Shown one piece after another: positions 1-4,799 of a stretch of 5,984 nucleotides of DNA. Position 1 is the first letter of the stretch. Every line of letters starts with the position of its first letter. Source of the stretch: AV2 sp035637175 (GTDB lineage: Bacteria > Verrucomicrobiota > Verrucomicrobiia > Limisphaerales > AV2); NCBI GenBank assembly GCA_035637175.1, contig DASPXS010000261.1:1-5984 (forward strand). Reading direction: 5' to 3'. The notes below the pieces were generated by a model. That model saw only the letters and a list, made by a program, of their open reading frames with translations, was not told the DNA's origin and did no database searches. A program made the translations under genes and the position numbers.

Positions 1-518
1 CGGTGTCGAGGGAATTCGAGCGGCTGCAAGGCGTCTTTGCCCCGCATCGTGTCGGGTTGTTGCATGGACGGCTGCGCCCGGAGGAGAAGGAGCGCGTGAT
101 GGCCGAATTCCGCGCCAACCGCGTGCAAGTGTTGCTGGCCACGTCGGTCATCGAAGTGGGCATCGATGTGCCGAACGCGACAATGCTGTTGGTCGAGAAC
201 GCCGAACAGTTCGGCCTGGCGCAATTGCATCAACTGCGCGGGCGCATCGGCCGCGGCGCGCACGAGTCCTGGTGCGTTCTGGTGGCGGACATCAGGACGG
301 ACGAAGCGCGGCAGCGATTGCGGGTGTTGGAGGAAACCACCGACGGCTTCCGCATCGCGGAAGAGGATTTGAAGTTGCGCGGTCCGGGCGAGTTCCTGGG
401 GCAGCAGCAGAGCGGCTTGCCGCCGTTTCGTTTCGGCGATCTGTCACGCGACCGCGAACTGGTCGAACGCGCCCGGCGGTGGGCGAAGGAAATTCTGCGA
501 GACGCCGAAAAAACCTGA
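1..518 (+). CDS. recG: ATP-dependent DNA helicase RecG, C-terminal fragment (5' end outside window)
   Basis: RecG is a superfamily 2 double-stranded DNA translocase that remodels stalled replication forks and Holliday junctions in the cytoplasm. Only about 171 C-terminal residues are visible; the frame is open at the left edge, so the GTG at 3 is an internal Val codon, not a start. The sequence shows helicase motif V (ATSVIEVGIDVPNAT, about residues 46-60 of the fragment) and motif VI with the arginine fingers (QLHQLRGRIGRG, 74-85). The RecG-specific segment GFRIAEEDLKLRGPGEFLG (115-133), followed by QQQSG, is the TRG translocation motif that separates RecG from Mfd and PriA. The C-terminal tail is ordinary in length and ends in TGA at 516-518. 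No disruption is seen in the visible part. The next gene starts 43 bp downstream. Confidence 0.95.
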   Translation, partial: VSREFERLQGVFAPHRVGLLHGRLRPEEKERVMAEFRANRVQVLLATSVIEVGIDVPNATMLLVENAEQFGLAQLHQLRGRIGRGAHESWCVLVADIRTDEARQRLRVLEETTDGFRIAEEDLKLRGPGEFLGQQQSGLPPFRFGDLSRDRELVERARRWAKEILRDAEKT

Positions 519-527
519 AAATTCCAC

Positions 528-555
528 TTGGCGTTTGGGCGTCGCCGGTTAACAT
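528..555 (+). promoter_or_regulatory. Putative promoter of the 46-residue lipoprotein gene
   Basis: TTGGCG (528-533) and TAACAT (550-555) are separated by 16 bp. The -10-like box ends 6 nt before the ATG at 562, so transcription would begin at or next to the start codon. Each box alone is a weak match to the sigma-70 consensus; support comes from the same layout before two other genes in this window (781-808 and 3203-3230). Confidence 0.4.
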
Positions 556-561
556 TGCCGC

Positions 562-702
562 ATGAAAAAGCTCATCGCATACCTGTTTCTGGCAATCGTC
601 AGCGCGACGTTTTTCGTTGCCTGCAGCGACAGTGGGGACATGTCTTCACCGCCGGCGACCAACAAACCTCCGTCCACCAGCACGAACGCGCCGGCAAAAT
701 AA
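562..702 (+). CDS. Small lipoprotein, 46 residues
   Basis: This short gene starts at ATG 562 and ends in TAA at 700-702. The product has a typical lipoprotein signal: basic start MKKL, hydrophobic stretch IAYLFLAIVSATFFV (residues 5-19) and a lipobox-like FVAC with Cys21 as the predicted lipidated residue. The mature peptide would be only 26 residues, rich in Ser, Pro, Thr, Asn and Ala (for example PPATNKPPSTSTNAPAK), with no predicted fold. Small lipoproteins of this kind (compare entericidins in size only) usually sit in the cell envelope; function is unknown. Asp23 at mature position +3 is not the classic Asp+2 inner-membrane retention signal. A promoter-like element just upstream and a strong terminator 38 nt downstream make a tidy single-gene transcription unit, which supports it being real. 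I see no Shine-Dalgarno sequence. Confidence 0.7.
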   Translation: MKKLIAYLFLAIVSATFFVACSDSGDMSSPPATNKPPSTSTNAPAK

Positions 703-739
703 AGCGGGCGCCTGGCCTGTATTCTATTGAAGTCCGACG

Positions 740-771
740 AGCCGGACCGGTTCTCCGCGTCCGGCTTTTTT
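740..771 (+). terminator. Rho-independent terminator after the small lipoprotein gene
   Basis: An 8-bp GC-rich perfect stem, AGCCGGAC (740-747) pairing with GTCCGGCT (759-766), encloses an 11-nt loop and runs into six T residues (766-771). It lies 38 nt past the stop at 702 and directly before the next promoter-like element, so it should end transcripts from recG or the small lipoprotein gene. Confidence 0.88.
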
Positions 772-780
772 GCTTCGCGC

Positions 781-808
781 TTGGATTTCCCCAAAGCTCC
801 GGTAGATT
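781..808 (+). promoter_or_regulatory. Putative promoter of the 120-residue lipoprotein gene
   Basis: TTGGAT (781-786) and TAGATT (803-808) are spaced by 16 bp. The -10-like box ends 6 nt before the ATG at 815, giving a leaderless or near-leaderless transcript. It starts 10 bp after the upstream terminator, where a promoter is needed. Confidence 0.45.
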
Positions 809-814
809 AGGCCT

Positions 815-1177
815 ATGAAAAAGTCCTCGTTGCTTCTGCTTTTGATCGGCCTGGCTTTCTCGGGTTGCGGTAAAAAAGACGCGAAATCCGCCTCGTCGGC
901 CACGAACGGGAATTATTCCAGCGGCAATCCGGTCACAGCGCCCGCGGATTATCTCGGCGCCATCGCAAAGGCCAAGAAAAGCTCGGAGAAGACCATTGAC
1001 ACCGTGTCGTTGAACCAGGCCATCCAGCAGTTTAACGTGGCCGAGGGCCGTTATCCCAAAGACCTAAAGGAGTTGGTCACGGAGAAATATCTCCCTAAAA
1101 TCCCCGAAGCGCCCTACGGGATGCAGATCGTTTACGACGCGGCAAAAGGTGAAGTGAAAGTGGTGCCGAAGCAGTGA
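815..1177 (+). CDS. Lipoprotein with pseudopilin-like C-terminal domain, 120 residues
   Basis: The N-terminus MKKSSLLLLLIGLAFSGCG is a clear lipoprotein signal: two lysines, a Leu-rich core (residues 5-13) and lipobox F-S-G-C with Cys18 lipidated. Residues 19-50 are a Lys/Ser/Asn-rich linker. Residues 60-118 resemble the soluble head of type II secretion or type IV pilus major pseudopilins (GspG-like): a helix with LNQAIQQFNVAEGRYP (66-81), then DLKELVTEKYLPKIPEAPYG (83-102), then a short beta pair IVYDAAKGEVKVV. The conserved Tyr-Pro and the Pro-x-x-Pro/Tyr-Gly pattern match that fold. The pilin N-terminal helix and prepilin cleavage site are absent, so it should be a membrane-anchored periplasmic or outer-membrane protein, not a pilus subunit. 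Function unknown. The start is fixed by the signal peptide. No Shine-Dalgarno is visible. Confidence 0.85.
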   Translation: MKKSSLLLLLIGLAFSGCGKKDAKSASSATNGNYSSGNPVTAPADYLGAIAKAKKSSEKTIDTVSLNQAIQQFNVAEGRYPKDLKELVTEKYLPKIPEAPYGMQIVYDAAKGEVKVVPKQ

Positions 1178-1320
1178 GCGGAGACTGTCTCCACCGGCCG
1201 CGGAGTGGCGATGGAACGCATCCCACAGCGTGAGCCGTGAGACCGGGGAACGCGTTGGGCGCAAGCCGCGGAGCGGCGGCAGAAAACATCGTTCTTAGCA
1301 AACATCCTCTGACGCCCCTG
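1178..1320. repeat. Intergenic segment with a 14-bp direct repeat pair and small hairpins
   Basis: No gene is supported here. GCCGCGGAGTGGCG (1197-1210) and GCCGCGGAGCGGCG (1265-1278) agree at 13 of 14 positions, 68 bp apart. The second copy can fold as GCCGC/GCGGC around a 3-nt loop. GGAGACTGTCTCC (1180-1192), just after the lipoprotein stop, is a perfect 13-bp palindrome but has no T-run, so I do not call it a terminator. The compactness suggests an interspersed genomic repeat; this is inference. Confidence 0.4.
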
Positions 1321-1383
1321 ATCACCGATCACTGACGACTGATTACTGATTACTGATTACTGATTACTGACCACTGATCACTG
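1321..1383. repeat. Heptanucleotide tandem array, nine units (consensus ATTACTG)
   Basis: Sixty-three bases divide into nine exact 7-bp units: ATCACCG, ATCACTG, ACGACTG, ATTACTG four times in a row (1342-1369), ACCACTG and ATCACTG. The centre is perfect and the flanks have drifted by one or two bases per unit, as expected for a slippage-expanded array that decays at its edges. It lies about 85 bp upstream of guaA. There are no spacers, so it is not a CRISPR. Confidence 0.9.
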
Positions 1384-1404
1384 CCAATCGCCCGCCCCAA
1401 TTTT

Positions 1405-1432
1405 TCTATCGCAAAATTTCTCTCGCAAAATT
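1405..1432. repeat. 14-bp tandem duplication upstream of guaA
   Basis: TCTATCGCAAAATT (1405-1418) is followed immediately by TCTCTCGCAAAATT (1419-1432), 13 of 14 bases identical. It ends 36 bp before the guaA ATG, where promoter or operator elements would be expected. Whether it binds a protein cannot be told from sequence. Confidence 0.75.
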
Positions 1433-1468
1433 CCGCGCAGACGGGCAGAAACTTCCCCTTCGTTTTCG

Positions 1469-3010
1469 ATGAACGAGCAGATTGTCATTCTCGATTTCGG
1501 TTCTCAATACACGCAGGTCATCGCCCGCCGTGTCCGCGAGTGCAACGTCTATTCGACCCTCCTGCGTTACGACACTCCCGCGCAGGAAATTGCCGCGCTC
1601 AAGCCGAGTGGCCTGATTCTCTCCGGCGGTCCCGCCAGTGTTTACGCTCACGACGCGCCCCTGCCGGACAAAGACATTTTCAAGTTGGGTGTTCCGGTGC
1701 TCGGCATCTGTTACGGCGTTCAAATCCTGGCGCATTTCCTGGGCGGCAAAGTCGAGCCGGGGCAAAAACGGGAATTCGGCAAGGGCACTTTGACGGTGCG
1801 CGACAATTCCTGTCCTTTGTTCAAAGGTCTGCCCGAAACGCTGCAAGTCTGGAATTCGCACGGGGACAAACTCACGCGGTTGCCCAAAGGATTTGTTTCC
1901 GTGGCCACCACCGAGAATTCGGATTTTGCGGCGATCGAAAACCGGGCGACGAATTCCTACGGGTTGCAGTTCCATCCCGAGGTCGTCCACACCCCGCGGG
2001 GCCGGGAGATTTACAACAACTTTGTGCACGGCGTTTGCGGTTGCGGCAGGGACTGGACGATGCGCAATTACGTCGAACAGGCCGTCGAAGAGATTCGCGC
2101 CCGGGTCGGCGACGAGAAGGTCATCCTCGGCTTGAGCGGCGGTGTGGATTCGAGCGTCGCGGCGGCGCTCATTCACAAGGCCGTCGGCGACCAACTCACC
2201 TGCATCTTCGTCAACAACGGCCTGCTGCGCGCGCGAGAGGCGGAGGTCGTGCAGGAAGTGTTTGGCCGCAATTTTCGCATCAAACTCCAATACCAAGACG
2301 CGGCAAAGCTGTTCCTGGGCCGGCTCAAAGGCGTGACCGACCCGGAGCGCAAACGCAAGATCATCGGCAAAACGTTCATCGAAGTGTTTCAGGCGGCCAC
2401 CGAGCGCGCCGGCAAGTCAAAATTTCTCGCGCAGGGAACACTCTATCCCGACGTGATCGAGTCCGTGCCCATCGCCGGCAACCCGGCGGCGATGATCAAG
2501 AGCCATCACAACGTCGGCGGTTTGCCGAAGAAAATGCGCTTCCAACTGGTCGAGCCGTTGAAATGTTTGTTCAAAGACGAGGTGCGCCTGCTCGGACTCG
2601 AACTTGGCCTGCCGAAAGAGATTGTTTATCGCCAGCCATTCCCCGGCCCCGGCCTCGGCGTGCGCATCCTCGGCGAAGTCACCGCCGACCGCCTCGAAAT
2701 ACTGCGCAACGCCGACGCCATCGTCGTCGAGGAGATGAAACAGAGCGGCTGGTATTACAAGGTCTGGCAGAGTTTCGCCGTGCTGCTGCCCGTCCGCAGC
2801 GTCGGGGTGATGGGCGACGAGCGCACTTACGACTACACCATCGCATTGCGCGTGGTCGAATCCCAGGACGGCATGACGGCCGACTGGGTGAAGTTGCCTT
2901 ACGAATTGCTGGAGAAGATTGCCAATCGCGTGGTGAATGAGGTCAAGGGCGTGAACCGGGTCGTGTTCGACGTGACCAGCAAACCGCCCGGGACGATCGA
3001 GTGGGAGTGA
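1469..3010 (+). CDS. guaA: GMP synthase (glutamine-hydrolysing), 513 residues
   Basis: GuaA makes GMP from XMP, ATP and glutamine, the last step of de novo guanine nucleotide synthesis, in the cytoplasm. It is complete and of normal family length. The N-terminal class I glutamine amidotransferase domain (about 4-190) opens with ILDFGSQYTQVIARRVRE. It has the nucleophile Cys81 in GICYG, the oxyanion-type LSGGP (51-55), and the triad partners His169 and Glu171 in QFHPEV. The ATP pyrophosphatase domain (about 200-390) has the PP-loop SGGVDSS (223-229), followed by FVNNGLLR (247-254). The dimerisation domain contains RQPFPGPGLGVRILGE (388-403) and ends with the hallmark KPPGTIEWE. The ATG at 1469 gives the usual MNEQIVILDFGSQ start. 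No good Shine-Dalgarno precedes it. The catalytic set is intact and no oddity is seen in the protein. Confidence 0.98.
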   Translation: MNEQIVILDFGSQYTQVIARRVRECNVYSTLLRYDTPAQEIAALKPSGLILSGGPASVYAHDAPLPDKDIFKLGVPVLGICYGVQILAHFLGGKVEPGQKREFGKGTLTVRDNSCPLFKGLPETLQVWNSHGDKLTRLPKGFVSVATTENSDFAAIENRATNSYGLQFHPEVVHTPRGREIYNNFVHGVCGCGRDWTMRNYVEQAVEEIRARVGDEKVILGLSGGVDSSVAAALIHKAVGDQLTCIFVNNGLLRAREAEVVQEVFGRNFRIKLQYQDAAKLFLGRLKGVTDPERKRKIIGKTFIEVFQAATERAGKSKFLAQGTLYPDVIESVPIAGNPAAMIKSHHNVGGLPKKMRFQLVEPLKCLFKDEVRLLGLELGLPKEIVYRQPFPGPGLGVRILGEVTADRLEILRNADAIVVEEMKQSGWYYKVWQSFAVLLPVRSVGVMGDERTYDYTIALRVVESQDGMTADWVKLPYELLEKIANRVVNEVKGVNRVVFDVTSKPPGTIEWE

Positions 3011-3085
3011 CGCCCTTTACGATTTGCGACCGGAAATCAGTTTGGGGGATTCGTCCACCATGGTTGGCGCAAGCGAGCTCGGCAA

Positions 3086-3183
3086 AATGCCGAATGCCCA
3101 ATGCCGAATGTCGAAAGAAGCCCGATTGACGAATGTCGAACGACGCTCAACCGTGCGCGAGACGATTTCGTCATTCGGATTTT
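3086..3183. repeat. Heptamer repeat element on both strands (consensus AATGNCG)
   Basis: The guaA-pfkA gap holds a second 7-bp periodic sequence unrelated to the one at 1321. The plus strand reads AATGCCG, AATGCCC, AATGCCG, AATGTCG (3086-3113), then ATTGACG, AATGTCG, AACGACG (3125-3145). On the minus strand, 3182 down to about 3162 reads AAATCCG, AATGACG, AAATCGT. The element is thus a pair of heptamer arrays facing an inverted array and could fold as a loose hairpin. The open frame through it encodes nothing recognisable. It is likely an interspersed intergenic repeat. Confidence 0.75.
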
Positions 3184-3202
3184 GTCTGCGCCTGATTGAA
3201 GT

Positions 3203-3230
3203 TTGCCGTTTACGCATCATCCGCTAGCAT
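3203..3230 (+). promoter_or_regulatory. Putative promoter of the phosphofructokinase gene
   Basis: TTGCCG (3203-3208), 16 bp, TAGCAT (3225-3230). The -10-like box ends 10 nt before the ATG at 3241, predicting a leader of only a few bases. It is the third example of the same spacing and placement in this window, and its presence supports the ATG at 3241 over upstream alternatives. Confidence 0.45.
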
Positions 3231-3240
3231 TCCTCAAGTC

Positions 3241-4320
3241 ATGAGCGAGCGCATCGGCATTCTCACCGGCGGCGGTGATTGTCCCGGCTTGAACGCGGTC
3301 ATTCGCGCGGTGGTCAAAGCCACGGCCAAACGCGGCTGGGAGACGATCGGTTTCAATGACGGGTTTGAAGGGTTGCTGGACCCGGTCCGCTGTCGGAAGC
3401 TGGATTACCACGCGATGGACGGGCTGCTGCTGCTCGGCGGCACGATCCTGGGCACGACCAACAAAGGAAGGTTCGCGGCCAAGACCGGCTTTGGCGAAGT
3501 CAATAAGGTTCCCCGGATCGTTCTGGAGCAGGCCCGGCAGAACGTCGAGAAGTTGGGACTGCGCGCCTTGGTCGTCGTGGGCGGCGATGGTTCGTTGACC
3601 ATCGCACAACAATTGTTTGAAAACGGCGTGCCGCTGGTCGGTGTGCCGAAGACCATCGACAACGACCTCGAAGCCACGGTCATCACCTTCGGTTTTGATT
3701 CCGCCGTCGCCTGCGCGACCGACGCGCTGGACCGTTTGCGCACGACCGCAGAAAGCCACAATCGCGTGATGGTGCTGGAAGTCATGGGGCGTTACGCAGG
3801 CTGGATTGCCGCGCACGCAGGCATCGCCGGCGGCGGCGATGTCATTCTGATTCCGGAAATCCCTTTTCGCTACGACAGCATTTGCGGGAAGATTTCCGAG
3901 CGCGAACAGCAGGGGAAAAAATTTACGCTCGTCGTCGTGGCCGAAGGCGCTTGCGAGCAGGGCACGGGATTTATCGGGACGGCTGAAGAAACGAATCGCG
4001 AGGCCCGGCTTGGCGGGATTGGCGCGGTGGTCGCGGCGGAAATCGAGAAACGAACCGGCAAAGAGACGCGCGTTTGTGTGCTCGGCCACTTGCAGCGCGG
4101 CGGGGGGCCGACCACCTTCGACCGTCTGTTGTGCACGCGATTCGGCGCGCGGGCGGTGCAACTCATCGCCGATGGGATGTATGGTTACATGGTCGCGCTC
4201 CAGCCGCCGGACACCGTCGCCGTGAAAATTACCGACGCGATCGGCCGCCTGCGCACCGTGCCGTTGAACGGCGACATCGTGCAGACCGCGCGCGCTCTGG
4301 GAATCAGTTTCGGCGATTAG
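3241..4320 (+). CDS. pfkA: 6-phosphofructokinase, group III (mixed-substrate family), 359 residues
   Basis: This enzyme phosphorylates fructose 6-phosphate to fructose 1,6-bisphosphate, the committed step of glycolysis, in the cytoplasm. Visible motifs are the nucleotide-binding start GILTGGGDCPGLNAVIRAV (6-24), GGDGS (114-118), the catalytic PKTIDND (136-142; Asp140 is the catalytic base by family alignment), MGRYAGWIA (182-190) for substrate binding, and GHLQRGG (282-288). Residue 117 is Gly (E. coli 104), which favours ATP; Asp there marks pyrophosphate enzymes. Residue 137 is Lys (E. coli 124), otherwise typical of the pyrophosphate and mixed group. Gly plus Lys is the pattern of ATP-using group III enzymes, so ATP is the predicted donor, but this needs assay. 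The length suits the group. The ATG at 3241 begins MSERIGILTGGG directly; an in-frame TTG at 3196 would add 15 unconserved residues and was rejected. Confidence 0.95.
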   Translation: MSERIGILTGGGDCPGLNAVIRAVVKATAKRGWETIGFNDGFEGLLDPVRCRKLDYHAMDGLLLLGGTILGTTNKGRFAAKTGFGEVNKVPRIVLEQARQNVEKLGLRALVVVGGDGSLTIAQQLFENGVPLVGVPKTIDNDLEATVITFGFDSAVACATDALDRLRTTAESHNRVMVLEVMGRYAGWIAAHAGIAGGGDVILIPEIPFRYDSICGKISEREQQGKKFTLVVVAEGACEQGTGFIGTAEETNREARLGGIGAVVAAEIEKRTGKETRVCVLGHLQRGGGPTTFDRLLCTRFGARAVQLIADGMYGYMVALQPPDTVAVKITDAIGRLRTVPLNGDIVQTARALGISFGD

Positions 4321-4413
4321 CGGGCGTTAGCCTCACCTTTTCGTCAGGTTTTCACCCAGACACCAGGTTGCTCGGGTAAAAAGCGAGGGTATTCAACACG
4401 CCTGAGCCTGCGC

Positions 4414-4447
4414 ATTACTGGAACGAATTCTTTATCAACCCAGTAAT
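4414..4447. repeat. 8-bp inverted repeat in the pfkA downstream region
   Basis: ATTACTGG (4414-4421) pairs perfectly with CCAGTAAT (4440-4447) across an 18-nt loop. It lies about 95 bp after the pfkA stop and 4 bp before the 32-bp palindrome. There is no T-run after it, so an intrinsic terminator is unlikely; an mRNA 3'-end structure or part of a larger binding region is possible. Confidence 0.4.
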
Positions 4448-4451
4448 CCAT

Positions 4452-4483
4452 CCTAAAAATTGAACGTACGTTCAATCTTTAGG
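4452..4483. promoter_or_regulatory. 32-bp near-perfect palindrome, TetR-type operator candidate
   Basis: The core ATTGAACGTACGTTCAAT (4459-4476) is a perfect 18-bp palindrome. Outside it, CCTAAA (4452-4457) pairs with TTTAGG (4478-4483), and only the pair 4458/4477 (A, C) is mismatched, so 15 of 16 positions are symmetric about 4467/4468. Cores of the TGAACG-N2-CGTTCA type are typical of TetR-family repressors, and a 32-bp length could seat two dimers. A weak promoter, TTGAAC (4460-4465), 18 bp, TATTGT (4484-4489), would be blocked by a bound repressor. No tetR gene is in the window; the repressor is inferred. Confidence 0.6.
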
Positions 4484-4678
4484 TATTGTCTTCCTCCTTG
4501 ATCTGCTGGCAGAGGGACAGCGTGCAAGCAAAAACAGAGGAGCTCCTTTATCTGGAGCAGCGAATATTCTGGAATCACGCCGCACCGAGGGAAGTGGCTA
4601 TCCGGGACGGCAAGCGTGGCAGAAACGAGTGGCAGTTGAAGCTTTTCTCGTGCGCGAGTCCGAGTCTGAATGACGACT

Positions 4679-4706
4679 TAAAAACTGAACGTACGTTTAT
4701 AATTTA
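4679..4706. promoter_or_regulatory. Degenerate second copy of the palindrome, overlapping a TATAAT box
   Basis: The core AACGTACGTT (4688-4697) and outer arms TAAA (4679-4682) / TTTA (4703-4706) keep the same geometry as the 32-bp palindrome, with centres exactly 225 bp apart (4467.5 and 4692.5). The first 19 bases, TAAAAACTGAACGTACGTT, differ from the first copy at one position. A perfect -10 hexamer TATAAT (4698-4703) overlaps the right half; I see no good -35 at the right distance. A plus-strand transcript from here would meet ATG-CAA-TAG at 4706 and no recognisable gene. Confidence 0.5.
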
Positions 4707-4799
4707 TGCAATAGCCGAGGTGCTCCCGCAGCAACGATGCCACCGCGCGCCCAGGGAATGTTGCCCGCCATCGGTACCTTGCCCGTGGGCCCGCAATTT

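Larger units (their letters stand above)
4321..4799. other. 479-bp gap between convergent genes, no recognisable gene
   Basis: pfkA ends at 4320 and the minus-strand gene ends at 4800, so neither needs a promoter here. The gap nevertheless contains a 32-bp palindrome, its degenerate copy, a perfect TATAAT and a Shine-Dalgarno-like AAGGAGGAAG on the minus strand (4499-4490). The stretch around 4430-4490 is visibly more AT-rich than the neighbouring genes. I found no clear terminator for either flanking gene. Short open frames exist (for example minus strand 4451-4344, 35 codons) but none resembles a known protein with confidence. It could be a remnant of an inserted regulatory cassette or house a small RNA or peptide. 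Confidence 0.6.

Noticed and set aside
528..818. 96-codon plus-strand frame across the small lipoprotein and terminator
   Set aside because: It runs through the intrinsic terminator and promoter and overlaps a lipoprotein frame with a clear signal peptide.
1321..1383. CRISPR array
   Set aside because: Units are 7 bp, directly adjacent and without spacers; no cas genes are present.
1406..2296. 296-codon minus-strand open frame opposite guaA
   Set aside because: Antisense shadow of guaA; no recognisable domain.
1540..2940. 466-codon plus-strand open frame inside guaA in another frame
   Set aside because: The translation is Arg-dominated low-complexity sequence; the guaA frame carries all catalytic motifs.
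3060..3227. 55-codon plus-strand frame in the guaA-pfkA gap
   Set aside because: It is a translation of the heptamer repeats and runs into the promoter of pfkA.
3217..4161. 314-codon minus-strand open frame opposite pfkA
   Set aside because: It is antisense to a gene with full conserved motifs and has Arg/Ala/Asp-rich composition typical of the shadow frame of GC-rich codons.
4322..4330. GCGTTAGCC after pfkA as an integron attC core site
   Set aside because: It does not fit the GTTRRRY core and there is no partner site or paired stem.
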